Positions 49,138 through 57,997 of a stretch of 64,000 nucleotides of DNA are shown here, one piece after another; positions within the stretch are counted from its first letter, which is position 1, and every line of letters starts with the position of its first letter. The DNA is from Natronomonas sp. (GTDB lineage Archaea > Halobacteriota > Halobacteria > Halobacteriales > Haloarculaceae). The notes under the pieces were generated by a model, which did not search any database, was not told the DNA's origin, and was given only the letters and a program-made list of their open reading frames with translations. The stretch covers positions 1 through 64,000 of the forward strand of contig NZ_JAQCNO010000040.1 in the NCBI RefSeq assembly GCF_028274965.1, read 5' to 3'. Position numbers and translations under genes: made by a program.

Positions 49138-50037
49138 TCACCGCGAGAGCCCGACCTGGTTGCGGAGGTCGTAGGGGTGTTCGCCGGTGATCCACTCGAA
49201 GAGATACCCCTTCGTTGCCCGGTGGGTCCGGACGCCGTCGTGGCCCGTCTCGAGGGTGACGTTCGTCGCGCCGTCGAGTTCGGGGCTCTCCTCGCAGCGC
49301 CAAAACAGCGCGTCGTCGGCCCCGCGGAGCGTGTAGTAGTCGGTGTCGCCCGGCGTCTCGTCGCGGTTGAGGACCGAAAGCGGGTGGTTCTCCATGTCCT
49401 CGTAGTCCGCGCGAAGCACCGGGCTCACCTGGTAGCCGTGGCTCCTGATCCCGGCCTCGTCACACCAGATGTTGAACACCGTCCCGTGGTTCGGCCCGGC
49501 CAACCCGACGAGGGTGTCGACCCACTCGTAGCGGTCGCGACTCGCGAGCCAGTACCGGAGGCCCGTGACGCCGAGGCTGTGGCCGACGACGGCGACCGAC
49601 TCCGCGCCGGTGTGCTCCCGGACCCGCCCGACGAAGTCGTCCAACTGTTCGGCCATCTCCCGGTGGGTCGACGCCCCCTCCCGGAAGGAGATGGCCCACA
49701 GGTCGTCGCCGCCGTACCCGCGCCGCAAAAAGAACTCGGCGTGTGACTCCCAATCGCAGGCGTCCCGCTGGGTCCCGTGGACGAACACGACCGGCGTCGG
49801 GGACGCGTCGCCCTCGAAGGCGCCGGCCGGCCCGTCGACGCCGTGGAACGCCCGTCCACCCCAGCCGCCGTACTCGCCGTCCGTCGACCACGGGAGCCGG
49901 TCGTCGTCCGTCCGGTCGTGCTCGCAGTCGACGACGCATCCGTCGTTGCGCCGGGAGCGCCGCAACCGCCGGAGGATCCGAAGCACCGCTGGCGAGAAGG
50001 GCCATCCACGCGTCGCTGTCTCCGTGAACATGCTCAT
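49138..50037 (-). CDS. Alpha/beta hydrolase, lipase/esterase-like (paralog B)
   Basis: PVVFVHGTQRDACDWESHAEFFLRRGY, VVGHSLGVTGLRYWL; near-identical blocks to 30035-30907. Confidence 0.8.
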   Translation of the reverse strand: MSMFTETATRGWPFSPAVLRILRRLRRSRRNDGCVVDCEHDRTDDDRLPWSTDGEYGGWGGRAFHGVDGPAGAFEGDASPTPVVFVHGTQRDACDWESHAEFFLRRGYGGDDLWAISFREGASTHREMAEQLDDFVGRVREHTGAESVAVVGHSLGVTGLRYWLASRDRYEWVDTLVGLAGPNHGTVFNIWCDEAGIRSHGYQVSPVLRADYEDMENHPLSVLNRDETPGDTDYYTLRGADDALFWRCEESPELDGATNVTLETGHDGVRTHRATKGYLFEWITGEHPYDLRNQVGLSR

Positions 50038-50217
50038 GATCGTCGCCCGTGTCCCGGCCGCCGTCGGGGATCACCCCACCGGCCGGCGGTCTGCGACCCG
50101 GACGTTCTTACGCACCGAACGGTCTATCATTATTTATATGCTGCGATGGGCACGCCCGGCGTTTCGACCCCGAGGGCGACCCGGTCCGGCGGCCCCCGTT
50201 CCGTCCGGTGCGCCCGG

Positions 50218-51534
50218 CTACTCCGTTCCGCCTTCGGCCCGCTCGACCCACTCCCTGAGGCGGCCCTCGGGGACGTCGATCCCCCCGGCGAGCGCCGCGG
50301 GGTCGACGCCCTCGAGATCGCCGACGGTGTCGATCCCGGCCGCTCGGAGCCGCCCCGCGTAGGTCGGGCCGATCCCGTCGACGTCCTCGAGACCCCGCCT
50401 GCGTTCCGCCTCGGATTCGGCCCCGGAGCCGTCCCCGCCGGCCCCCTCCTCAAGCCGGGAACGCTCCTCGTACCACGCACAGACGTCCGGCCACAGATCG
50501 CCGTGTGCGCGCCCCGAAACGGCGAGGCCCATGTGTCCGGTGTCGGCCTCGAAGACGGCCGGATCGCCCGGAAGCACCCCGGTGAACGCCCGCTGTGCCT
50601 CCGGCGGGACGACGTGGTCGTAGTTGCCGATCACCTGAACGATCGGCATCGTCAGGTTCCCGAGGTCCGCGTGCCTGCCGCCGACGTACATCTCGTTGTT
50701 CGAGATCGACTCCTCGTGGTAGACCGCATCGACGAAATCGACGAGCAGCTGCCCCGGGATGTCGATGCTCTCGTCGATCCACTTCTCCATCCGGGCGAAG
50801 TTCCCAACGAAGTCCTCGTCCTCGATGCCGTCGAAAAAGCGCAGGTACTTCGTGAGGTTGTCCGCGACCGGCTCCCGCAGCGAGAAGCCGGCGTCGACGT
50901 ACTCCGCCGGGGCGTTCCCGTAGGTGTCGACGAGGCTCCGCACGTCGAAGAAGTCCTCGCCGACCCACTGATCGAGCACGCTGTCGGTGTCCCGGAGGCC
51001 GACGGAGATCGCCATGAGCCCGAGGGTGTGGACCTTCTCGGGGTACAGCGCGGCGTACAGCACCGACATCGCCCCGCCCATGCAGTACCCGAGGTGGTTG
51101 ATCGCCTCCCGTCCGGAGCGGTCCCTGACGACGTCGACGCAGTTGTCGATGTAGCGATCGACGTAGTCTTCGAAGGTGAGATGGCGGTCCATCAGCGACG
51201 GCTCGTTCCAGTCGATCATGTAGACGTCGAACCCGTGATCGAGGAGCGTCCGGACGACCGAACGTTCCGGCTGGAGATCGAGGATGAACGGCTTGTTGAA
51301 AAGCGCGTACACGATGAGGATCGGCACGTCGTGTTGCTCGTCCGTCCGTGACTCGTAGTGGAGAAGTTCGAGTTTGTTCTCCTCGTAGACCACCTCGCTC
51401 GGCGTCTGTCCCACCTCGACGTCGGCGACCCGTCTGTTCGCGTCGTCGACGCGGGCGAGCTTTTCGAGGAACTCCCCCGCGTTCTCCCAGGTCTGGCGCT
51501 GGAGGTCGAACGCGGTCTCCGGCGGGGTGCTCAT
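50218..51534 (-). CDS. phaC: Class III polyhydroxyalkanoate synthase subunit PhaC
   Basis: GYCMGGAMSVLYAALYPEKV lipase-like box, YDHVVPPEAQ; extended C-terminus with an HhH-like motif. Confidence 0.95.
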   Translation of the reverse strand: MSTPPETAFDLQRQTWENAGEFLEKLARVDDANRRVADVEVGQTPSEVVYEENKLELLHYESRTDEQHDVPILIVYALFNKPFILDLQPERSVVRTLLDHGFDVYMIDWNEPSLMDRHLTFEDYVDRYIDNCVDVVRDRSGREAINHLGYCMGGAMSVLYAALYPEKVHTLGLMAISVGLRDTDSVLDQWVGEDFFDVRSLVDTYGNAPAEYVDAGFSLREPVADNLTKYLRFFDGIEDEDFVGNFARMEKWIDESIDIPGQLLVDFVDAVYHEESISNNEMYVGGRHADLGNLTMPIVQVIGNYDHVVPPEAQRAFTGVLPGDPAVFEADTGHMGLAVSGRAHGDLWPDVCAWYEERSRLEEGAGGDGSGAESEAERRRGLEDVDGIGPTYAGRLRAAGIDTVGDLEGVDPAALAGGIDVPEGRLREWVERAEGGTE

Positions 51535-52118
51535 GCCGACCGCTCCAGGTGTTCGAGCACGCGGTCTAACTTCTCCTCGACGGCGTCGAGCCGGTCGAGT
51601 TCGTCCTCGACCCGCTGTTGGCGGCGCTCGAGTTCGACGAGACGCTCGCCGAGTTCCCGGACGTCCCGCTCGGTCGCGAACCCGAACTCGTGAAGCGTCT
51701 CCTGGGCGTTCTCGTCGGCCCGCTGTCGCATTTCGAGGAGGTCCTCGAGGTTCTGCCCCGTCGCCGCCGCGAACGCGTCCGTCGACATCACCCGCTTGAA
51801 CGCCTCGTTGGCGTTGTCCAGCCAGACGTCGCGGAACTCCTCCGGCGAGACCTCCTCGCCCTCCGCCGCCGCCGAGACCTTCTCTGCGGTCTCCTCGGCG
51901 GCGTCCATCCAGGCCTCGTACGCCCCGCCGTACCCCTCGACGGTCTCGGCGACGTACTCGGGGTTCTCCATCGATCCGACGGCCTCCTGCCAGGACTCGA
52001 CGAACTCAGAGTTGGCGTCCGCGCTCGCCTCCATCGCCGTCGTCACCTGTTCGTTCATCCGTTCGACGAGCTCCGCCCAGTGGTCCGACGTCGACCCCGG
52101 GTCCCGCTGTCCTGCCAT
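51531..52118 (-). CDS. phaE: Polyhydroxyalkanoate synthase subunit PhaE
   Basis: Coiled-coil protein, 4-bp overlap upstream of phaC. Confidence 0.9.
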   Translation of the reverse strand: MAGQRDPGSTSDHWAELVERMNEQVTTAMEASADANSEFVESWQEAVGSMENPEYVAETVEGYGGAYEAWMDAAEETAEKVSAAAEGEEVSPEEFRDVWLDNANEAFKRVMSTDAFAAATGQNLEDLLEMRQRADENAQETLHEFGFATERDVRELGERLVELERRQQRVEDELDRLDAVEEKLDRVLEHLERSA

Positions 52119-52171
52119 GCGATGAGTTAACTAACGGCCCGCTTATAGTGGTTCTGTTCGCCGCCGCGGCC

Positions 52172-52204
52172 GTTGGGTCTCGGATCCGAGCGCTCCGACC
52201 CAAC
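52172..52204. repeat. Inverted repeat upstream of phaE
   Basis: gttgggtc ... gacccaac with nested ctcggatccgag in the loop. Confidence 0.75.
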
Positions 52205-52265
52205 GGTTCGACGGTCCAACACGTCGGCTCGACGGCCTAACGCGTCCCCGCCCGGGCCTCCGGTC

Positions 52266-52409
52266 TCAGGCCTCGCGGCTCTCGCTCAGATGCTCCCAGA
52301 CCTCGGCGCACCCGCACCCGTCCTCGATACCGGCGAGGTGTGCCCCCTCCGGTCGGTCGCGCTTGCGCTCGGTCTCTCCCGTCTCGGATCCCGCCGTCTC
52401 GTTCGTCAT
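52266..52409 (-). CDS. Small CxC-containing acidic protein
   Basis: Manual translation MTNETAGSETGETERKRDRPEGAHLAGIEDGCGCAEVWEHLSESREA; below ORF-track cutoff. Confidence 0.6.
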   Translation of the reverse strand: MTNETAGSETGETERKRDRPEGAHLAGIEDGCGCAEVWEHLSESREA

Positions 52410-52623
52410 ACATACAGTAGGTCCTCCGACGTAATAAACCACGCCGGAGCGTCGATAGCGTGGGACACGGTATCGCGCTCAGAGGCGTCCGGCCGGGCGC
52501 CGCCGTGGTCCGCCCGATTCCGAACCCACCTCCGGAGACCGCATCCCCGGTCGGGCCCGCGGAACCGCTGCCGACGGTGGCCGCGCGGAAAGGCTTTCAC
52601 TCGACGGATCCGTACCGACGCGC

Positions 52624-53292
52624 ATGTCGACGTACGTCACCGGGCGAACGCTGAACGAGCGCGGCGATCCGATCCCGGACACCGGCTTCGAGGTCGAGCG
52701 GGGGAGTTGGCTCGACGACCGGATCCGAGACCGGACCGGGCCGATCACCTCCCATCCGACCCGGGCGGTCTGGGGGCTCCCACTGACCGACGGGGACGGA
52801 CCGATCCGGACGGCGAGCGTTCTCGGCCCCGGGTATGACGGCCCGCCCGCCCACTACCACGACCGGAGCGTCGAACTGTTCGACGTCAAGACCGGATCGC
52901 TGACGATGACGCTCGACGAGGAGGACCGGACCGTTTCGGCGGGCGAGACGGCGACCGTCGACACCGGCGTCGTGCACACGCTCCGCAACGAGACGACCGA
53001 GCGGGTCGTCGTCGTCACGGAGATCCGCTCGCCGGGGCGCCTCCGGCAGGTGCTTCCCACGCTCGGCGGGCTCGCTCACGACCGCTCGCGGACCTCCGAG
53101 GACCCCCTACAACAGGCGCTCATCGCCGACGTGCTCGGGGACAACACGACGTTCGTCCGCGAGGAGGGCCTCGCCGGTTCGGCGGCGAGCGCTCTCGCTC
53201 CGATCGCCCGCCTGGCCGGCTACCAGGGCGCGTACGCGACGTACACCCAGCCGGCCTTCTGGCGGGCGCACGTCGAACAGCCGGCGGGGTGA
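52624..53292 (+). CDS. Cupin domain protein
   Basis: PPAHYHDRSVELFDVKTGSLTMTLDEEDRTVSAGETATVDTGVVHTLRNET. Confidence 0.85.
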   Translation: MSTYVTGRTLNERGDPIPDTGFEVERGSWLDDRIRDRTGPITSHPTRAVWGLPLTDGDGPIRTASVLGPGYDGPPAHYHDRSVELFDVKTGSLTMTLDEEDRTVSAGETATVDTGVVHTLRNETTERVVVVTEIRSPGRLRQVLPTLGGLAHDRSRTSEDPLQQALIADVLGDNTTFVREEGLAGSAASALAPIARLAGYQGAYATYTQPAFWRAHVEQPAG

Positions 53293-53375
53293 TCCGACTC
53301 TCGCCCGGGCGGGAGCCGGGACGCCCCCAGGGAGGCGTCAGATTATAGTGTCTTCGGCCCGTGTTAACGGTACAC

Positions 53376-53549
53376 ATGAACGTCGAAACGGAACTCACCG
53401 CCGAGAACGTGATCGTTCACGTCGACGGGGACGCCGTCGGCACCCTCACGCGCGAGTTCTGGGACGAGTGGACCGACCGCATCGAAAACGACCCCGAGTC
53501 GTGTCTGTCGGCCTGTCTGGCCGACCGGCCTATCGCCCCCAACGCCTGA
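53376..53549 (+). CDS. Small haloarchaeal hypothetical protein
   Basis: MNVETELTAENVIVHVDGDAVGTLTREFWDEWTDRIENDPESCLSACLADRPIAPNA. Confidence 0.5.
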   Translation: MNVETELTAENVIVHVDGDAVGTLTREFWDEWTDRIENDPESCLSACLADRPIAPNA

Positions 53550-53731
53550 GCGGCGCTCACGGCCGATACCGGTCGTCTCAGTCGGCGCCGTGGCTTCCGG
53601 GGTTTCGCGGTCGGAAACACCCCCTGCGATCGACGGGAACGAAAACACCACGTTCCGGGCTGTGGCCGTCCGAAAGACTCGCTGTTGCTTGCGGGAGCGA
53701 AGATCTCGAACGAGAATCGCGCGGAGACCGG

Positions 53732-53748
53732 ATGCCGCCTCCCGGATT
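53732..53748 (-). repeat. Duplicate of the tRNA-Phe 3' end (att-like)
   Basis: atgccgcctcccggatt identical to 53846-53862. Confidence 0.85.
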
Positions 53749-53846
53749 GTGAACTACGCCCAGAAATGCTCGCTTCGCTGCGCCTTTCTGGTCTAGTTCA
53801 AATCCGCTCGGGAGCATTTTCACTGCTCACGTAGCTCGCAGGAAAA

Positions 53847-53920
53847 TGCCGCCTCCCGGATTTGAACCGGGGACAGCTCGATCTTCAGTCGAGTGCTCTC
53901 CCAGTCTGAGCTAAGGCGGC
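53847..53920 (-). tRNA. tRNA-Phe (anticodon GAA)
   Basis: Reverse strand GCCGCCUUAGCUCAGACUGGGAGAGCACUCGACUGAAGAUCGAGCUGUCCCCGGUUCAAAUCCGGGAGGCGGCA folds as a cloverleaf. Confidence 0.98.
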
Positions 53921-54159
53921 CTGCGTCTCCGAGGAGGCCCAGGCCCTCAAAAAGGGTTTCGGAAGCCGGCGACGCGACGGGGTTCGGGCACGTCCGATCG
54001 ACGACCGGCGGCCCCGCGACGACCCGCTTTGCTCACTGTCGATCGGCGGATGGGCCCCGACGGAACAGTATGTGATCTACCCCCGAGATACCAGGCAGTA
54101 TACTCATCGACGGATATTACACACGATCGACTACTTCACATCCGAAATTAATATCCGAT

Positions 54160-54495
54160 CTACTGGTAGCCTTGCGGTCTGAAACGCTCACGTCCTAAAG
54201 CCACCGATAGATGAAACTGCAGGGTCAACCGACACATCCTCACATAAGACGCCATGGGATGCCTGTGTCGCTGCCCTGTCTCGTCGGGGGTTGTGACAAC
54301 TGCCTGATCCTCCGAAGCGTCGAGTGGTGTCCCAATCGCGTTGCCCTCGCCGTCTTCGAAGGTGAACGTTGTCTGATCGCCGAACGTTCGGGCGGCAGTT
54401 CTCGGGTATAGCGGCTCCGACCCCCGGTCCAAACCGGTTCGTGTTGCCACCCGGTCGGTAGCCGATGCAGATAGACAATTCCCAGGTGAGACCAC
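54160..54495 (-). pseudogene. Possible degenerate coding remnant
   Basis: Protein-like TFTFEDGEGNAIGTPLDASEDQAVVTTPDETG flanked by unlikely sequence in an AT-richer gene-poor stretch. Confidence 0.3.
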
Positions 54496-55158
54496 AGTAG
54501 GACGCCGCTGGACCGGGAACGTTCAAATATTGCAGCTATCGTCAGCGATTAACTCGCAACGTCTTAGATGTTTATATACGCCTGGCTAACACGGTTAAAG
54601 GACTGATCATCGCACAGGTCGCTGCACTATGGGTGGCCGTATTCACCCTTGGACTGACTCACGAGATGGGTGTCAACTATCTACTGATTGGAGGCACTGC
54701 CCCGAGTAACCCACTCGTCCATGCCACGAACGATACAGTAGTTAGCCTCATTCCGTATCTTGCAACGCTTGGAGTCGCTGAAGTGATTGTCCGGCAGATT
54801 AATCCCGGCAACAGAACTCGACAGTCCACCGCGTAACAAACGCACACGATCGGCCGTTCGAAGCGCCACTGAGCAGTATTGGACGTACTGCGGTACCTGA
54901 AACAGAGGCTGTAACCGAACAGCCAAACACGACCAGGCCATTCACAGCACGCTCTGAGGAATCTCGCGTAAATCGGCCTGAAAACCGGGGCGAAAACGCG
55001 ATAACCGACCGTCTGCACGCGACTCGGTACCACGGAGTTTGAGACGACTCGATAGGTACTGCTGGGCGCAGTGCGCGTCTCTTATACAGATGTTTCTCGG
55101 AGGCATAGTCGATCAGATCGATCAGCGAAGAGTATCTAAGCACGGTTCATAAACAGTT

Positions 55159-55292
55159 ATGACGAAGCTAATGGACCTGTTCGTGTTCGGACGTCGGCAC
55201 TGCTGATCACCTCGATCCATGCTCTGAAGAGCGTGGAATCAGGCTATCGGACGTCCGGCACGCGTAGCGGCGGCGGTCTCAACGCGCACTGA
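55159..55292 (+). pseudogene. Possible frameshifted small ORF
   Basis: MTKLMDLFVF(G) in one frame continuing as RTSALLITSIHALKSVESGYRTSGTRSGGGLNAH in another. Confidence 0.35.
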
Positions 55293-55544
55293 AATGAACC
55301 GGCGACACACCGGGAGGACGTTCGTCTGCCTCTCGTTGAGCCGTGTCCCGGCAGCGTGGCCCGCTAGAATCTGTGCCATCGCCGCATGGCTCACACCGAT
55401 GGTTCAGTTCTCCCTGTGGTCCGGGGACGGCATCCCACCGACCCCGCAGCGTAACGTGCTATTTGACTCACGACGTTCAATATAGCGGCACGGTTCCACA
55501 AGCGTTGCTTACCCCAACCCCGCCCGAGGACAGAGGTGTGCGCC

Positions 55545-55564
55545 CGCGGAGTTATAACTCCGCG
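55545..55564. repeat. 20-bp perfect palindrome
   Basis: cgcggagttataactccgcg. Confidence 0.9.
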
Positions 55565-55635
55565 CTCAAATGCCGTGTTGACCTATCAGTGTAGTCAGAT
55601 ACAATAACGTATTACAAAACCGCACAGCACAGAAT

Positions 55636-57438
55636 CTATTTCGCAAACTCAACGCCAGTAATATCGAATCGCACACCGCCGTCGCGCCCCTCGGTTATGT
55701 TGATCTCCCAGCCGTGGGCCTCAACAATCTCTTCGACAATATTTAATCCAAAGCCCGTCCCTCCCTCAGACGAGGAATACCCGGGTACGAAGACTTTCTC
55801 TCGGATATCTACTGAGATACCCGGTCCGTCGTCTTCAATATAAAACCCTCCCCCACTCTCTCCAACCCGTAGTTCAACATCCGATCCACCGTGCTCGATT
55901 GCATTCCGGTAGATGTTTTCGAACAAACTCTTCACCCGCCCCGGAGCCGCCTCAATACTCCGGTCCGTAGATACACGCAGACGTGCGTCTGCTGTCTCGA
56001 CGGTCTCCCACGTTGATTCTGCGACTCCTCGAAGGCTAACCGGCTCCGTATCGGCCACAACCTCACCTTGTTTCGCTAGGGTCAGTAGTTCCTCAAGCAT
56101 TTCTTCCATCCGACGTAGCGCCCGATCAGCCTCCTCGAGTGACTCGGCGGCAAGCTCTTCGGTCAGTTCCTGAAGCGCCAGTTCAATCCGTCCTTGAGCA
56201 ACGTTCAGTGGTGTCCGGAGGTCGTGTGACACGATGCTCGTGAACTTCTCGAGTCGATCTCGCTCCCGGCGCAGTTGCCAGTAGCTTTCGTCGCTCTCAT
56301 CGACGTCCACAGCGGTCCCAATGACCGCTGGCTCGCCGTCAAGTTCGATCTTCCGCGCCAGCAGTTCAATACTAACCGCGTCTCCGTCGACTTGGACTCC
56401 GACAAACGGTTCCCGGATCGAGTCTCTGTCACCGACCATCACCTCTCTGAGATTTTCCGCCAGTCGCTCTTGATCATCCGGCTGGACACACTCCAGTAGC
56501 GACTCGCCAGCCAGTGCATTCGCATCATCCGTATATCCGAACAACTCCGCGAGTCCTGGGTTGTGGTATATGAGCTCCGTGCCGCGGGTGATGTACAGCC
56601 CGATCAGATTCTGTTCAACAAGCAGCTGATACCGTTCTTTGGCTTCGCGGAGCTGTCGCTCGCGTTCTTTCCGCTCAGAGATGTCCCGGAGAATGCCGAG
56701 TGAGCCACGAAACTGATCGCCCTCATACGGCAGAACGCCCATCCGGTCCTCACAGATAACAGTGCCACCGCTTTTCGGTTCAATACGGACCTCAAACGTG
56801 ATACTGTCCGGCCCGTCGTCCGAGAGAATCCGAGCCAAGTGCTTTTCACCGAGTGCGACGGCTCGATCATCTTTGACCAACGACGGCTCACTACCTTGGA
56901 TCGCTGCCCGGTCATATCCGGTTAGCTCACAGAACGCATCGTTAACGTAGCTGAACCGACCGGTGTTATCAAGAACATACACCGGGTCGTCGATAGCGCT
57001 CAGAAGGGTATCGAACCGCTGGCTGTCGCGGTGGGCCTGCATCGTCTTGATATCGTGCTGAATCCGCGTGGCAACGTATTCGTACACGTCGGGATCGCCT
57101 TTTTGAATATAGCTGCTGGCACCGGCGTTCAGTGCTTCTGCTGCTACATCCTCGCTTCCTTCGCCGGTCAGGAGGACGAACGGAATCGAAAGGCCGGGGA
57201 ATTGCTGTTGAACTGTCTGTAAAAGCTCTATGCCGTTCATTTCCGGCATCTTGTAGTCACTGAGCAGACAGTCGGTCTGCTCTTGTTCTGCCTGTATGCG
57301 ATCAAGGGCGTCTGTGGGGGAGTGCTCAGAGACAACCTCGAACCGGGGGTCGTGCCGGTGTAGAAACTCCCGGGTCAGATCACAGAACGATGGATCATCA
57401 TCAACGTGTAAAATTCGGATCGTCTCTGGCATGTACAC
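55636..57438 (-). CDS. Hybrid receiver-PAS-PAS histidine kinase
   Basis: Receiver (LHVDDDPSF...SDYKMPEMNG), PAS blocks, HisKA SHDLRTPLN, HATPase DDGPGI...GGTGFGLNIV. Confidence 0.93.
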   Translation of the reverse strand: MYMPETIRILHVDDDPSFCDLTREFLHRHDPRFEVVSEHSPTDALDRIQAEQEQTDCLLSDYKMPEMNGIELLQTVQQQFPGLSIPFVLLTGEGSEDVAAEALNAGASSYIQKGDPDVYEYVATRIQHDIKTMQAHRDSQRFDTLLSAIDDPVYVLDNTGRFSYVNDAFCELTGYDRAAIQGSEPSLVKDDRAVALGEKHLARILSDDGPDSITFEVRIEPKSGGTVICEDRMGVLPYEGDQFRGSLGILRDISERKERERQLREAKERYQLLVEQNLIGLYITRGTELIYHNPGLAELFGYTDDANALAGESLLECVQPDDQERLAENLREVMVGDRDSIREPFVGVQVDGDAVSIELLARKIELDGEPAVIGTAVDVDESDESYWQLRRERDRLEKFTSIVSHDLRTPLNVAQGRIELALQELTEELAAESLEEADRALRRMEEMLEELLTLAKQGEVVADTEPVSLRGVAESTWETVETADARLRVSTDRSIEAAPGRVKSLFENIYRNAIEHGGSDVELRVGESGGGFYIEDDGPGISVDIREKVFVPGYSSSEGGTGFGLNIVEEIVEAHGWEINITEGRDGGVRFDITGVEFAK

Positions 57439-57729
57439 TGGTCAATCCTACGGAGTAAATAAGTGTGACTGCTTCCGGAACGACGTCCCCGCGAGACTAA
57501 CACCGGGGCCTCTCAGCAGTTTCGAGCCGGGGCCTCGGCCTCAGAAAGCGCCGGGCTCCCGACTGATCGGAGGCGCAAAGCGGGTATGCCAGGCCGGGCG
57601 TCGACCCCCGCAACACAGATGACCGGCCTGTAACCGCCTGACTCGCAAAGCACTTCTCACGGGCGAACCGAACTACCCGCAGGTAAACGGACCGGATCCA
57701 ATTCGGCTAACGACCGTGCAAACTGTGGA

Positions 57730-57751
57730 TGGGCCCGGGCGGAGTCGAACC
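57730..57751 (-). repeat. Duplicate of the tRNA-Val 3' end (att-like)
   Basis: tgggcccgggcggagtcgaacc identical to 57838-57859. Confidence 0.92.
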
Positions 57752-57837
57752 GGAGAACGACTCACTTCGTTCGACGTTCAGGGTTCGCTCCGCTCGCTGC
57801 GCTCACGGCTTCGCTGTTCGCCCTCCGCGAGCGCCAG

Positions 57838-57911
57838 TGGGCCCGGGCGGAGTCGAACCACCGGTCTCGGCCTTGTAAAGGCCGCGTCATAACCAACTAG
57901 ACCACGGGCCC
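57838..57911 (-). tRNA. tRNA-Val (anticodon UAC)
   Basis: Reverse strand GGGCCCGUGGUCUAGUUGGUUAUGACGCGGCCUUUACAAGGCCGAGACCGGUGGUUCGACUCCGCCCGGGCCCA folds as a cloverleaf. Confidence 0.97.
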
Positions 57912-57997
57912 GTCGTTCGGGAGGAACCGGCGGGAGCGCATAACGCTTACCCTCCGTGACGGAACGCTTAGGTCGACGCCTCCCTACGTGCGGTACG

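Noticed and set aside
53732-53760. Possible second tRNA or pseudo-tRNA gene
   Set aside because: Only the acceptor/T-arm 3' part is duplicated; no D-arm or anticodon arm can be drawn
54677-55143. Three overlapping minus-strand ORFs of 86-118 aa
   Set aside because: No recognisable motifs, non-halophilic composition, overlap in different frames
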